The notes beneath the pieces were generated by a model that made no database searches, was not told the origin of the DNA, and worked only from the letters and a program-made list of their open reading frames with translations. Source: Pseudomonas sp. FP2335 (GTDB taxonomy: Bacteria; Pseudomonadota; Gammaproteobacteria; Pseudomonadales; Pseudomonadaceae). Taken from it: a stretch of DNA of 64,000 nt. Location of the stretch: positions 744,001 through 808,000 of the forward strand of contig NZ_CP117437.1 in assembly GCF_030687535.1 (NCBI RefSeq), read 5' to 3'. This document shows positions 41,139 through 49,525 of the stretch, piece by piece. The translations under genes and the position numbers were made by a program. Every line of letters starts with the position of its first letter. The first letter of the stretch is position 1.

Positions 41139-41575
41139 AATTGCAGGCTCGCTTGGGCCGACAGCGTGGTGGGCAGGTTGGGCACGGTGCCGAAGCCCGG
41201 CAGCACCAGGAATGGCAGGACGCTTTTGAGGTTGTCGGAGGGGTAGTTGATTTGCACGGTCAACAGGTTGCCGGCCGAGTAGGTGGCGGTTACATAGCCC
41301 GGGACGAATTTGAACGCGGCAGGCAGCCACTGCAATTGAGCCTGGGCGGTCGCCACTGCACGTGCGGTGACGGCGCTGGAGTAACCGGGGGTGGTGGGGT
41401 CCAGTGCAACGCTGCGCCTGACACCCTCGGCCGTGGCCTGGTTGAACGATTGCAGCAACAGCAACGGCAGGCTGTAGCTGACCAAACCGTAAAACACGGC
41501 AAAAAAGATCATGAACACCATCGCGAACTCAAGCGCGGCGGCACCTTTCTGTTTTCTGGGGAGGCCCTTTCTCAT
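41135..41575 (-). CDS. TadE-like pilus protein
   Basis: This 146-aa protein has the TadE N-terminus: KQKGAAALEFAMVFMIFFAVFYGLVSY. That is a short basic leader, a prepilin-type cleavage site after Gly (KG|AAALE, with E at +5) and a membrane helix. FppA, coded divergently just upstream, should cut the leader. It corresponds in position to PA4294. It is probably a pseudopilin that helps start or adapt the Flp fibre. It overlaps pprA by 4 bp, an arrangement linking sensor and structural gene. Confidence 0.85.
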   Translation of the reverse strand: MRKGLPRKQKGAAALEFAMVFMIFFAVFYGLVSYSLPLLLLQSFNQATAEGVRRSVALDPTTPGYSSAVTARAVATAQAQLQWLPAAFKFVPGYVTATYSAGNLLTVQINYPSDNLKSVLPFLVLPGFGTVPNLPTTLSAQASLQF

Positions 41576-41647
41576 GACTGCGTCTACCCTGACAACGACT
41601 ACCTGATATCAGCATAGAGTCATTCAGTAAAAAGGGATTTTTTTTAC

Positions 41648-42133
41648 GTGATTCACAGCCTCATCGTGTTTGCCTGGCTGGCGCTGTGCGCCGTGCAAGA
41701 TACCCGTCAACGCCAGATCGCCAACCGCCTGACCCTCGGCGGTTTCGTGCTGGCACTGGTTTACCTGGTGTGGAGCGGTTCCACCTGGCTGGGCGCGACG
41801 CCGGCCGAGGGTGCCTGGGCATTTGCCCTTGCCGTGGTGTTCACCTTGCCCGGTTATGCCCTGGGGCGTCTTGGCGCTGCGGATGTAAAACTGCTGGCGG
41901 CCCTGGGCCTGGCGAGCAATTGCACGTACTTGCTCGGCACGTTTGTCGGTGCCGGCCTGGCCAGCGTGGTGTGGCTGCTGTTGGCGCCAAAATTGTGGCC
42001 GCTGATGAATCAAGGGCTTAGAAATGCCCTTGAGTACCTCGGCCCGCACCAGTCAAAAAAACAGCCCTTCGCGCCATTTTTGTTGGCCGGATTTACCCTC
42101 GCCTGGCTTTGGAACCCACTGATCGCAACGTAG
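41648..42133 (+). CDS. fppA: Flp prepilin peptidase FppA (TadV)
   Basis: This 161-aa A24A-type aspartyl protease has four to five membrane helices. The two catalytic aspartates are D18 (VQDTRQRQIANR) and the one in LGRLGAADVKLLAALG, the GxxD motif. It lacks the methylase part of full-length PilD and is dedicated to Flp-type prepilins, cutting before the E/Y motif. The start is the GTG at 41648, within a T-rich upstream stretch. Its natural substrates in this locus are the two Flp pilins and the TadE-like protein. Confidence 0.92.
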   Translation: MIHSLIVFAWLALCAVQDTRQRQIANRLTLGGFVLALVYLVWSGSTWLGATPAEGAWAFALAVVFTLPGYALGRLGAADVKLLAALGLASNCTYLLGTFVGAGLASVVWLLLAPKLWPLMNQGLRNALEYLGPHQSKKQPFAPFLLAGFTLAWLWNPLIAT

Positions 42134-42249
42134 CGTAGCTCTATGTACATAGTCGGAAAGTGCGTCTACGTTTATAGCCAGGATGTGCGAAATAGACGCG
42201 GTTGTACCGTTTTGAACCGATTTTTGCTTGGCCAGGCATGGAGTAGCGC

Positions 42250-43029
42250 GTGAACAAGCTTATCTCTCAGATGAAAGTCCTCGTGGTCGACGATCAGCCC
42301 TTGATCGTGGAAGAGTTGTGCGAATACCTCGAAAGCAGCGGTTACCGTTGCGTGCCTTGCGATTCAAGGCGGCAGGCCATCGCGCGGTTCCGTGAAGACG
42401 CTGAAATCGCCCTGGTACTGTGCGACCTGCACATGCCGGAAATGGATGGCATCGAGCTGGTCAAGGAACTGCAACGCCTTGCCGGCAAACGCCGCGCCTT
42501 CGAGGCGATCATGCTGACCGGGCGTGCCGACAAACAGGACGTGATCAAGGCGCTGCGGGCGGGCATCGCCGATTACTATCAGAAACCGATCAACCTCGAA
42601 GAACTGCTTGAAGGCCTGCAACGCCAGGAGGCCGCGCTGCATGAGCGCCAGAAGGATCTGGAACTGGGGCAGTTGAATCAGAAATTGCAGTTCCTGTCCG
42701 CGTCGATCGACGACCTTTACCACGACCTCGACAAGGTGCGCAGCGGCCCGCAACCCGCCACTGATGAAGCCCTGGGCGACGACGTCGAAGGCGCCGAAAT
42801 GCCGGTGATCTTCAAGCAACTGTCGCCGCGCCAATTGGATGTGGCGCGCCTGGTCGGCAAGGGCCAGACCAACTACCAGATCGCCTGCGAACTGGGCATC
42901 ACCGAAAACACGGTGAAGCTCTACGTGTCCCAGGTGCTGCGCCTGACCCACATGCACAACCGCACGCAACTGGCGCTCGCGCTGTCACCCGCCAGCGCGT
43001 CGATCCGCCAGCGCGTGAGCGCCCACTAG
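42250..43029 (+). CDS. pprB: Response regulator PprB
   Basis: This 259-aa regulator has a receiver with acceptor D59 (LVLCDLHMPEMDGIEL), a helical linker (about 125-150) and a C-terminal LuxR-type helix-turn-helix (LSPRQLDVARLVGKGQTNYQIACELGITENTVKLYVSQVL). In P. aeruginosa PprB activates the Tad pilus operon and other surface structures (BapA, CupE) that lead to a hyper-biofilm state. The GTG at 42250 has GGAG at the right distance. It overlaps the convergent DUF3613 gene by 4 bp. Confidence 0.93.
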   Translation: MNKLISQMKVLVVDDQPLIVEELCEYLESSGYRCVPCDSRRQAIARFREDAEIALVLCDLHMPEMDGIELVKELQRLAGKRRAFEAIMLTGRADKQDVIKALRAGIADYYQKPINLEELLEGLQRQEAALHERQKDLELGQLNQKLQFLSASIDDLYHDLDKVRSGPQPATDEALGDDVEGAEMPVIFKQLSPRQLDVARLVGKGQTNYQIACELGITENTVKLYVSQVLRLTHMHNRTQLALALSPASASIRQRVSAH

Positions 43030-43301
43030 TTACTGCTGCCACTCTTCGCGGCGCCACCCTGGTTCTGGTCGTAGTACTCGGGAATGGGGTGCTTGTAGCT
43101 TTCGATCAAACGTTGCATGGCCTGCTCGCGTTCCGCCGGGGAGGCTTTTTGCGCTGTGGACGAAGCCAATTGCCCGGTGACCTGCATCTGCAGCCAGCCT
43201 TCGGTCTGCTGTTGATAAGGCGATGACGGGCCGGGCTCGATGGCCAGTGCGCTCAGGGGCAGGGTGGCCAGCAGCAGGTGGGCGAACGGTTTGAGTGTCA
43301 T
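43026..43301 (-). CDS. DUF3613 Tad-locus protein
   Basis: This 91-aa protein has a signal peptide (LLLATLPLSALA) and a short domain with the TEGWLQMQVTGQLAS and RLIESYKHPIPEYYDQN blocks of DUF3613. It is found next to tadD in Pseudomonas Tad loci (PA4298). It is probably a small periplasmic accessory of the pilus; no direct function is known. It lies 20 bp downstream of tadD. Confidence 0.85.
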   Translation of the reverse strand: MTLKPFAHLLLATLPLSALAIEPGPSSPYQQQTEGWLQMQVTGQLASSTAQKASPAEREQAMQRLIESYKHPIPEYYDQNQGGAAKSGSSN

Positions 43302-43321
43302 CTGAATACTCCCTCGGATAC

Positions 43322-44035
43322 TTATTTGACGGGCACTTGCCGTGCGTCGCTGACGGTTGCCACTTGATCCCTGGCGCGGGGCGCCGAGCGCCTGAGTTGT
43401 TCGGCGCGGAGCTGGGCCTGGGTGAATTGCTCCGGGCTCAAGCCAAAGCGGCTGACCAACTGCGACGCCTGCGTCCAGTTGTCCTGATAGATCAGCAGGG
43501 TGACCAGGTTGACTGCCGCCAGTGAGCTGCTCTGGTTGAGTTCCATGGCGGTGAGGAATTCGAAGCGCGCGTCCTCCAGGCGCAACTGGTTGAGGTAGAC
43601 CACGCCGAGGTCATTGCGGATTTTCTCGTCGATGGGCGACAACCTGGCTGCCCGCTGCAAATGCTCCATGGCCTGGCCGTTATCCCCTTTGGCCACCGCC
43701 AGTTGGCCCAGCCCGTGCTCGCCCTCGGCCGCCAGGCACGTGCCGAGCAGGCCGCGATATAACCCTTCGGCCTCGCTGCGCCCCAGCAAGCGGTAGACCT
43801 TGGCTTTGCGCAGGCGCACCTGCGGCAGGTTGTCCGACAGGTTCTGCAGATTGGCCAGGCTGGCGTGCAGCTTGCCGTCGTTGGCCATGTCGTCGGCGAG
43901 GTTCAGCGACAGCTCCTGGTCGGCGTTGGGCTTGGTGCAACTGCCGGTGCCGGCGAACCCGGCCCAGGGAGCCTGGCCCATGTTCGCGCAACCACTGATC
44001 AGTAGCAGGCTGCAGGCGGCAAACAGTAATTTCAT
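43322..44035 (-). CDS. tadD: Tad pilus TPR lipoprotein TadD
   Basis: This 237-aa lipoprotein (LLLISGC, lipid Cys16) carries tetratricopeptide-like repeats, such as GLGQLAVAKGDNGQAMEHLQRAARLSP and NDLGVVYLNQLRLEDARFEF. TadD acts as a pilotin-like partner for the secretin RcpA at the outer membrane. GAGAGGAC precedes the ATG at 44035. It follows tadC after 11 bp. Confidence 0.92.
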   Translation of the reverse strand: MKLLFAACSLLLISGCANMGQAPWAGFAGTGSCTKPNADQELSLNLADDMANDGKLHASLANLQNLSDNLPQVRLRKAKVYRLLGRSEAEGLYRGLLGTCLAAEGEHGLGQLAVAKGDNGQAMEHLQRAARLSPIDEKIRNDLGVVYLNQLRLEDARFEFLTAMELNQSSSLAAVNLVTLLIYQDNWTQASQLVSRFGLSPEQFTQAQLRAEQLRRSAPRARDQVATVSDARQVPVK

Positions 44036-44046
44036 GGTGCGTCCTC

Positions 44047-44931
44047 TCAAGTGCCGATGGCCTTGGATATGGCGATAAACCCCGGGCCGGCCAGTACGAT
44101 CAGCAGCGCGGGAAACAGAAAAACCATCATCACCACCGACATCTTGGCCGACATCTTGGAAATGAATTCCTGCATGCGCGTCAGGCGCCGGTCATCGAGC
44201 AGTTGCTTGAGCGCCTGCAACGATTTCATCGCACCGCCGCCCTGATACAGCAGCTGTTGCAGGATGGTGCAGGTGTCGGTGAACTCATCCACGCTGAGCA
44301 TCAGACTGGTTTTGCTCAGTTCTTCGCCCAGCTCCAGGCCCGAGTCCACCCGTGCCAGCACCAGGCGCAACTCGGCGGTCAGCACCGGCATCAAGGTCTG
44401 GGAGTCGTTGGACATGACCCGCAAGGTTTGCTCCACCGCCATGCCGGACTCGAACAGGATGCGCAGCAGTGGGATAAAGGTCGAAATCTCCTGGGCGATC
44501 TGCTCCTGGCGCCGTTTGGCGACGGAGGCCAGCACACGTTTGGGCAGCAGGTAACCGGCGGCAAACCCGAGAAACGGCACCGGCCAGACATGGGCGACGT
44601 CCGGGAAAAACAGGCTTTGCACCAGGATCGTCAGGCCCAGCAACAGAATCGGCGCGCCCACCTGGCAGGCGGCGAACATCGAGCGCTGGCTGGCCTTTCT
44701 CCAGCCGATGCGGTTGAGCAGGGTCTGGGTTTCGTTGTCCAGGCTGATGGTGCGCTGGCCGATGCGCGTATTGCCCAACTGACGCAGCAACTGGCCCATC
44801 TTGTCATCGCGTACGGTGTTGCCCTGTAGCCGCTGGCTGACCAGCCGCTGCTGGCGACGATGGGCGAGCAGGTTGATGACCAGCAGCGCGAGTGCCGCGA
44901 AAAACAGGGCGATGCTGATCATCACGGCCAT
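44047..44931 (-). CDS. tadC: Tad pilus inner-membrane platform protein TadC
   Basis: This 294-aa protein belongs to the GspF/TadC family: an N-terminal helix (ALFFAALALLVINLLAH), a central pair of helices and the cytoplasmic four-helix domain (STFIPLLRILFESGMAVEQTLRVM). A C-terminal hydrophobic segment ends the protein. With TadB it forms the platform on which TadA drives Flp pilin insertion. It is one base past the tadB stop, so translation is probably coupled. Confidence 0.93.
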   Translation of the reverse strand: MAVMISIALFFAALALLVINLLAHRRQQRLVSQRLQGNTVRDDKMGQLLRQLGNTRIGQRTISLDNETQTLLNRIGWRKASQRSMFAACQVGAPILLLGLTILVQSLFFPDVAHVWPVPFLGFAAGYLLPKRVLASVAKRRQEQIAQEISTFIPLLRILFESGMAVEQTLRVMSNDSQTLMPVLTAELRLVLARVDSGLELGEELSKTSLMLSVDEFTDTCTILQQLLYQGGGAMKSLQALKQLLDDRRLTRMQEFISKMSAKMSVVMMVFLFPALLIVLAGPGFIAISKAIGT

Positions 44932-44932
44932 C

Positions 44933-45817
44933 TCAGACGCTCCTCAGCATGCGCCACAGCGCCACGCACCCGATGACCTGCATGCTGAAGGCGCCGATCA
45001 GCAACCATTGGCCGCTGTCATCGGCCCACATGCCCACCAGATACGTCGGGTTGGTCAGCAGGAAATAGCCCGCCACGCTGACCGGCAACAACGCCAGGAC
45101 CACCGCGGTGACCCGGGTTTCGCCGGTCATTGCGCGCAGTTGGCGCGCACCCTGGTCGCGCTCGCGGATCATCTTGATCAGGTTTTCCAGCAGCTCGCTG
45201 GCGTTGCCGCCATACCGATGGTTGACCTTCAAACCGAGGGCAAACAGGCGCAATTCATCCTGTTCATACAGCTCGGCGAAATCGTGGGTGGCCTCCGGCA
45301 GGCTGACGCCCAGCAGCACATTGCGCTTGATGCGGCCCATGGCGGTGCGCAGTGGGTCATCGCTGGCGTCGATAGCGTTGAGCACCGCATCGGCCAGGGT
45401 GCGCCCGGATTTGAGACTGCGCACCGCGTGATCGAGCAACTGCGGTAGCTGTTCGATCATGCGCTGCAAGCGCCGTTGATAGCGCAGTGAGATGTAGAAG
45501 CGCAGGATCAGCGGCGGCCCCAGTAGCATCACCAGCAATCCCAGCCATTCGAAGGCGAGCAACCCCAGCACTACGCCCAGCGCCCACAAGCTCAGCCACA
45601 GCCCCAGGCGTTCGGTCGGCTTGCCCAGGCCGGCACGCATAAAGGCGCGCTCCAGGCTGTTGAGCAGTGGGTTACTTTCCTGGGTTTGCGGCTGCCCGTG
45701 GGCCAGACGCTCCAATACGCGGTCGGTCTGGGCCTGACGTACCCCGCGACGCATCAACTGCACGCCGAGCAACAACATGGCCAGGGAGGTCAGCGCGAGC
45801 AGTATCGGACCAAGCAT
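44933..45817 (-). CDS. tadB: Tad pilus inner-membrane platform protein TadB
   Basis: This 294-aa GspF-family protein starts with a membrane helix and a basic stretch (GVQLMRRGVRQAQTDRVLERL). The central helices LWALGVVLGLLAFEWLGLLVMLLG and the F domain (LPQLLDHAVRSLKSGRTLADAVLNAIDAS) are typical of TadB. It pairs with TadC. It lies between tadA, 12 bp upstream, and tadC. Confidence 0.93.
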   Translation of the reverse strand: MLGPILLALTSLAMLLLGVQLMRRGVRQAQTDRVLERLAHGQPQTQESNPLLNSLERAFMRAGLGKPTERLGLWLSLWALGVVLGLLAFEWLGLLVMLLGPPLILRFYISLRYQRRLQRMIEQLPQLLDHAVRSLKSGRTLADAVLNAIDASDDPLRTAMGRIKRNVLLGVSLPEATHDFAELYEQDELRLFALGLKVNHRYGGNASELLENLIKMIRERDQGARQLRAMTGETRVTAVVLALLPVSVAGYFLLTNPTYLVGMWADDSGQWLLIGAFSMQVIGCVALWRMLRSV

Positions 45818-45829
45818 GGGGCACGCCTC

Positions 45830-47104
45830 CTAGTGCGGCAGGTGGCTCTCGCGGCGCAGCTTGTCGCCGGCGGGGTTGATGGCCTCGCGCAAGAATCCGT
45901 AGCCGGTGCGCTTGTCGAGGCGGAACAAGGTATTGGTGACGTAGATGTCATCGCGCACGCCGACCACTTCCACCACTTCGGTGACGCAGCGGCGGCCGTC
46001 GGGCAGGCGTGACAATTGGATGATCACGTCGAGTGCCGCGCAGATCATCTGGCGCAAGGTTTTTTCCGCGATCAGGCGCCCGGTCAGGCCCACCAGCGTC
46101 TCCAGGCGCAGCAGTGCGTCCTGGGCATTGTTGGCGTGCACGGTGCTCATCGAGCCGTCGTGGCCGGTGTTCATTGCGGTGAGCACATCGAGCACTTCGA
46201 CGCCACGGATCTCGCCAAGGATGATGCGGTCCGGGCGCATCCGCAGGGCGTTGCGGATCAGGTCGCTGGCCTTTACTTCGCCGTGGCCTTCGGCATTCGG
46301 CGGGCGGGTTTCCAGGCGTACCACGTGGGGGTGGCCCAGTTGCAGTTCAGCCACGTCTTCGATGGTGACCAGCCGTTCATGGGGGTTGATCAGTTGGCTG
46401 AGGATGTTCAGCAAGGTGGTCTTGCCGGTGCCGGTACCGCCACTGATCAGGATGTTGCAGCGCTTGCCCACCGCGCCCTGAAAGAACTCGAAAATCGGCT
46501 GGTCGATGGTTTGCATCGCCACCAGGTCGCTGCTTTTGAGCATGTCCTTGCGGAATTTCCGGATCGACAGGCACGGCCCATCCAGGGCAATCGGCGGGAT
46601 GATCGCGTTGACCCGGCTGCCGTCGGGCAGCCGCGCATCGACCATCGGCGAGGACTCATCCAGGCGCCGCCCCAACGGCGCGAGGATGCGCTGCATGACG
46701 CGTTCCACGTGATGGTCATCGATAAACCGCAGGTCACTCTGGTGCAGCAACCCCTCGCGCTCAACGAACACCCGATGGGGGCCGTTGACCAGGATTTCAG
46801 TGACGGAGGCATCGCGCAGCAGCACTTCCAGCGGGCCGAAGCCGGTGAGTTCGTCGACGATCTCTTCGGCCAGGCGTTCCATCTCGTAGCGGGAAATCGC
46901 CAGGTGCATGCGGGTGATGTATTCGCTGACCTTGTCGATCACAAACTGCGCGAGGGACTGGCGTGTGCCTTCCAGCAGGTTGCGCCCCGACTCCTCGATG
47001 GCATCGATGATGTAGCGGTGCAGTACCAGCTTGAGGCCGTCATGGTCGGTGTTGCCGACGGCGCTGCGCCCGCCCGGCCCGCCGAACAGTTTGTCGCCGC
47101 TCAT
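45830..47104 (-). CDS. tadA: Tad pilus assembly ATPase TadA (CpaF)
   Basis: This 424-aa secretion ATPase has the Walker A ILISGGTGTGKTTLLN, the Asp box (LVTIEDVAELQLGH), Walker B (RPDRIILGEIRGVEVLDV) and the His box (STVHANNAQDALLRLETL). TadA powers Flp pilus extension, and probably retraction in species that lack a PilT partner. The start MSGDKLFGG at 47104 overlaps the tadZ stop (ATGA). Confidence 0.97.
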   Translation of the reverse strand: MSGDKLFGGPGGRSAVGNTDHDGLKLVLHRYIIDAIEESGRNLLEGTRQSLAQFVIDKVSEYITRMHLAISRYEMERLAEEIVDELTGFGPLEVLLRDASVTEILVNGPHRVFVEREGLLHQSDLRFIDDHHVERVMQRILAPLGRRLDESSPMVDARLPDGSRVNAIIPPIALDGPCLSIRKFRKDMLKSSDLVAMQTIDQPIFEFFQGAVGKRCNILISGGTGTGKTTLLNILSQLINPHERLVTIEDVAELQLGHPHVVRLETRPPNAEGHGEVKASDLIRNALRMRPDRIILGEIRGVEVLDVLTAMNTGHDGSMSTVHANNAQDALLRLETLVGLTGRLIAEKTLRQMICAALDVIIQLSRLPDGRRCVTEVVEVVGVRDDIYVTNTLFRLDKRTGYGFLREAINPAGDKLRRESHLPH

Positions 47105-48291
47105 TTGGTGCTCCAAAGACGGGTCAGCCAGTTGGCGGTGGGTTTCTCAAGGCCTTCGGAGCGCTTGGCCAAGCGCTCGCCGAGGTTGCGCAAGCCTTGG
47201 GTCAAGGGTTCGCGCGGGGCCAGGGTGAACAGGCTTTGGCCCTGATTCTTGGCGTTGAGGCGGATCTCTGCACTCAGCGGCAATATGGCCATCACCTCCA
47301 GGCCGAAGGTTTTGCCCAAGGCTTCGGCCTCGGGCGCGGCGCCTTTGATGTAGCGGTCGATCAGCAGCCGCCCGTGTTCGAGTTTCATGCCCTTTTCGCG
47401 CCAGCGATTGAGCACCGCCAGGTTGCGACGGCAGTCGAGCACACTCTGGTCGGTGCACCACAAGAGCTTGTCGCAGTGGCTGACAACGGTGCGCAGGGCG
47501 TCGCTGTCCGGCTGCCCGGTGAGGTTCACCACGATGTGCTGGAAGTGTTGGCGCAGGGCGCTGAGCAGCATGTACAGCTCGGCGGCACTGGTCTGTTCCA
47601 GGGGATCGTCGCCGTCGGTGTAGGCGAGGATCCGCAACCCATCCTCGGCCTGGGTAAAGGCGCTGTTGATCAGCGTGGCGTCGAGGCGGCGCAGGTGACG
47701 CAGGGCATCGCCAAAGTGGAACGAGCTTTCCAGGCCGAGCAACGCCAGGCTGTCGCCCCGTGGCAAGCCCAGGTCGAGCACCAGGGTTTGCTGGCCACTT
47801 TTCTGCACCACATGGGCCAGGTGGTCGGCCAGCATGGCGCCGTCGGTGCCGCACTGGGTGCCGTACAGCACGGTCAGGCCGCCCAGGTGGCTGGTGTGGG
47901 CCACGGCGGGCAGGCGTTTGCCCAGGCGCCGGACCAGCCCCGCCACTTCGCTGGAACGCGAGCCGTAGGCGACAAAGTCCCGGGCCCCGGCGCGCATGGC
48001 GTTCAGCACCAGTTGGTTGTCCATGCCGTCGCCCAGGGCCACGATGGCCAGCATGGGCTTGGCCTCCAGGGCGCCTTCGATCAGAGCGCACTGGTTGCTG
48101 ACGTTTTCCCGGTCCAGGCCGATGAACACCAGGTTGGCGAAGGTCACGTCTACCAACGCCAGCAATTCGTCGAGGCTGCCGCTGCCGGCGCTGACCACTT
48201 GGCCGAGGGGCGCGAGGGCACCCTGCAGCCATTCCAGGTCGGTGCCGTTGCGGGTGATTGCAAGGAAGGTCTGGCTCAGGCTTTCACTCAT
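47101..48291 (-). CDS. tadZ: Tad pilus localisation protein TadZ (CpaE)
   Basis: This 396-aa protein has an atypical receiver-like N-terminal domain and a MinD/ParA-like C-terminal domain. TadZ marks the pole where the pilus machine assembles. The nucleotide loop reads VLYGTQCGTDGAM, with no lysine where active ATPases have GKT, so ATP hydrolysis is doubtful; some TadZ members bind ATP with little turnover. VVNLTGQPDSD resembles the switch II region. Both ends overlap neighbours by 4 bp. Confidence 0.92.
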   Translation of the reverse strand: MSESLSQTFLAITRNGTDLEWLQGALAPLGQVVSAGSGSLDELLALVDVTFANLVFIGLDRENVSNQCALIEGALEAKPMLAIVALGDGMDNQLVLNAMRAGARDFVAYGSRSSEVAGLVRRLGKRLPAVAHTSHLGGLTVLYGTQCGTDGAMLADHLAHVVQKSGQQTLVLDLGLPRGDSLALLGLESSFHFGDALRHLRRLDATLINSAFTQAEDGLRILAYTDGDDPLEQTSAAELYMLLSALRQHFQHIVVNLTGQPDSDALRTVVSHCDKLLWCTDQSVLDCRRNLAVLNRWREKGMKLEHGRLLIDRYIKGAAPEAEALGKTFGLEVMAILPLSAEIRLNAKNQGQSLFTLAPREPLTQGLRNLGERLAKRSEGLEKPTANWLTRLWSTK

Positions 48292-49505
48292 TGGGACAGT
48301 CCCGTGCGTCGGTCGAAATTACCGTTTTCGAGGAAGAACAGGCGATACCAGTTCGGGTCATAGCTGCGCAGTTTTTCCCCTGGCAGCGAAGGCAGTTGCG
48401 CGTTGGCGGCCAGGGGTTGGACCAGGTGCGGGGTGACGATCATCAGCAGCTCTTTTTCTTCGCGGCTGATGTTGGAGTCACGGAAAAATGCACCCAGGAT
48501 CGGGATGTCACCCAGGCCGGGAAACTTGGCGATGGTCGAACGGTTGTTGGTGCTGATCAGCCCGCTGATCACGAAGCTTTCGCCATCGGCCAGGGACACG
48601 CTGGTGTCGGTGCGGCGCACGGTAAGCGCGGGCACCTGGATGCCCTGGATCGCGATGGCGTTGCTGTAGTCCAGTTCGCTGACTTCCGGCGCCACCTTGA
48701 GGGTGATGCGGTTGCGGTCGATCACCGTGGGGGTGAGGGTCAAGCGGATGCCGAATTCCTTGTACTCGATGGAGATGCTGTCGCTGCCGGAACTGGGCAC
48801 CGGGATCGGCACTTCGCCGCCGGCCAGGAAGGTCGCGCTCTGGCCGCTCAGGGCCACCAGGCTGGGGCGTGCGAGGGTGTAGGCGAAGCCGCTGCTTTCC
48901 AGGGCATTGATCATCGCCTTGACTCGACCCCCGCCGAAGCCGACGTTGAAATTGTCGGTACTCACCGGCAGTTTGAACACGCTCTCCGAGGGCGAGACGA
49001 TGCTCGGGCTGCTGACGAAGAAGTTGGTGCCGATCCCCAGGAACTTGGTGCTCGCCTCCTTGAGCTTGGTGCGGCTGACTTCAACGAAGCGGATGTCGGT
49101 CTGCACCTGGCTGGGCAACGAAGGGTCATCCGACGGCGACAGCGACTGGCTGGTCAACGCCGAAGTGGCCTTGCCTTTGACGAACACCATGGTCTGGCGC
49201 GGGTTGGGCGAGCAGGCGGTCCAGATCATCAGGGTGGTGGCGCCGGGCGCGACGCCGGTGAGCAGGAAGGCCTGGTTGCCGTTGACGTGTACGTCGGCGA
49301 TTTTCGGATCGCCGACGGCCAGCCGGGTAATGGCGACCGGCGACTGTATGGCCTGTTGCAGCCCTTCACCCACCTCCAGCGTGGCGGGCAACTGCCCCAG
49401 GCTGGCGCAGTTGGCGGAAGCCGCCTGGGCGGCCGCGACGGGCAGGCTGAGGGTGATGACGGCCCAGAACACTCGCGAAAACTTCGGCATGGAACGACTG
49501 CTCAT
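48288..49505 (-). CDS. rcpA: Tad pilus outer-membrane secretin RcpA (CpaC)
   Basis: This 405-aa protein has a signal peptide (about 1-28), an N-terminal pilus-formation domain (SPVAITRLAVGDPKIADVHVNGNQAFLLTG) and the C-terminal secretin domain (VPALTVRRTDTSVSLADGESFVISGLIS). It forms the outer-membrane channel for the Flp fibre. AAGGATG precedes the ATG at 49505. It overlaps tadZ and lies 20 bp downstream of rcpC. Confidence 0.95.
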   Translation of the reverse strand: MSSRSMPKFSRVFWAVITLSLPVAAAQAASANCASLGQLPATLEVGEGLQQAIQSPVAITRLAVGDPKIADVHVNGNQAFLLTGVAPGATTLMIWTACSPNPRQTMVFVKGKATSALTSQSLSPSDDPSLPSQVQTDIRFVEVSRTKLKEASTKFLGIGTNFFVSSPSIVSPSESVFKLPVSTDNFNVGFGGGRVKAMINALESSGFAYTLARPSLVALSGQSATFLAGGEVPIPVPSSGSDSISIEYKEFGIRLTLTPTVIDRNRITLKVAPEVSELDYSNAIAIQGIQVPALTVRRTDTSVSLADGESFVISGLISTNNRSTIAKFPGLGDIPILGAFFRDSNISREEKELLMIVTPHLVQPLAANAQLPSLPGEKLRSYDPNWYRLFFLENGNFDRRTGLSQ

Positions 49506-49525
49506 TCAAGGCATCCTTAGCGCTA

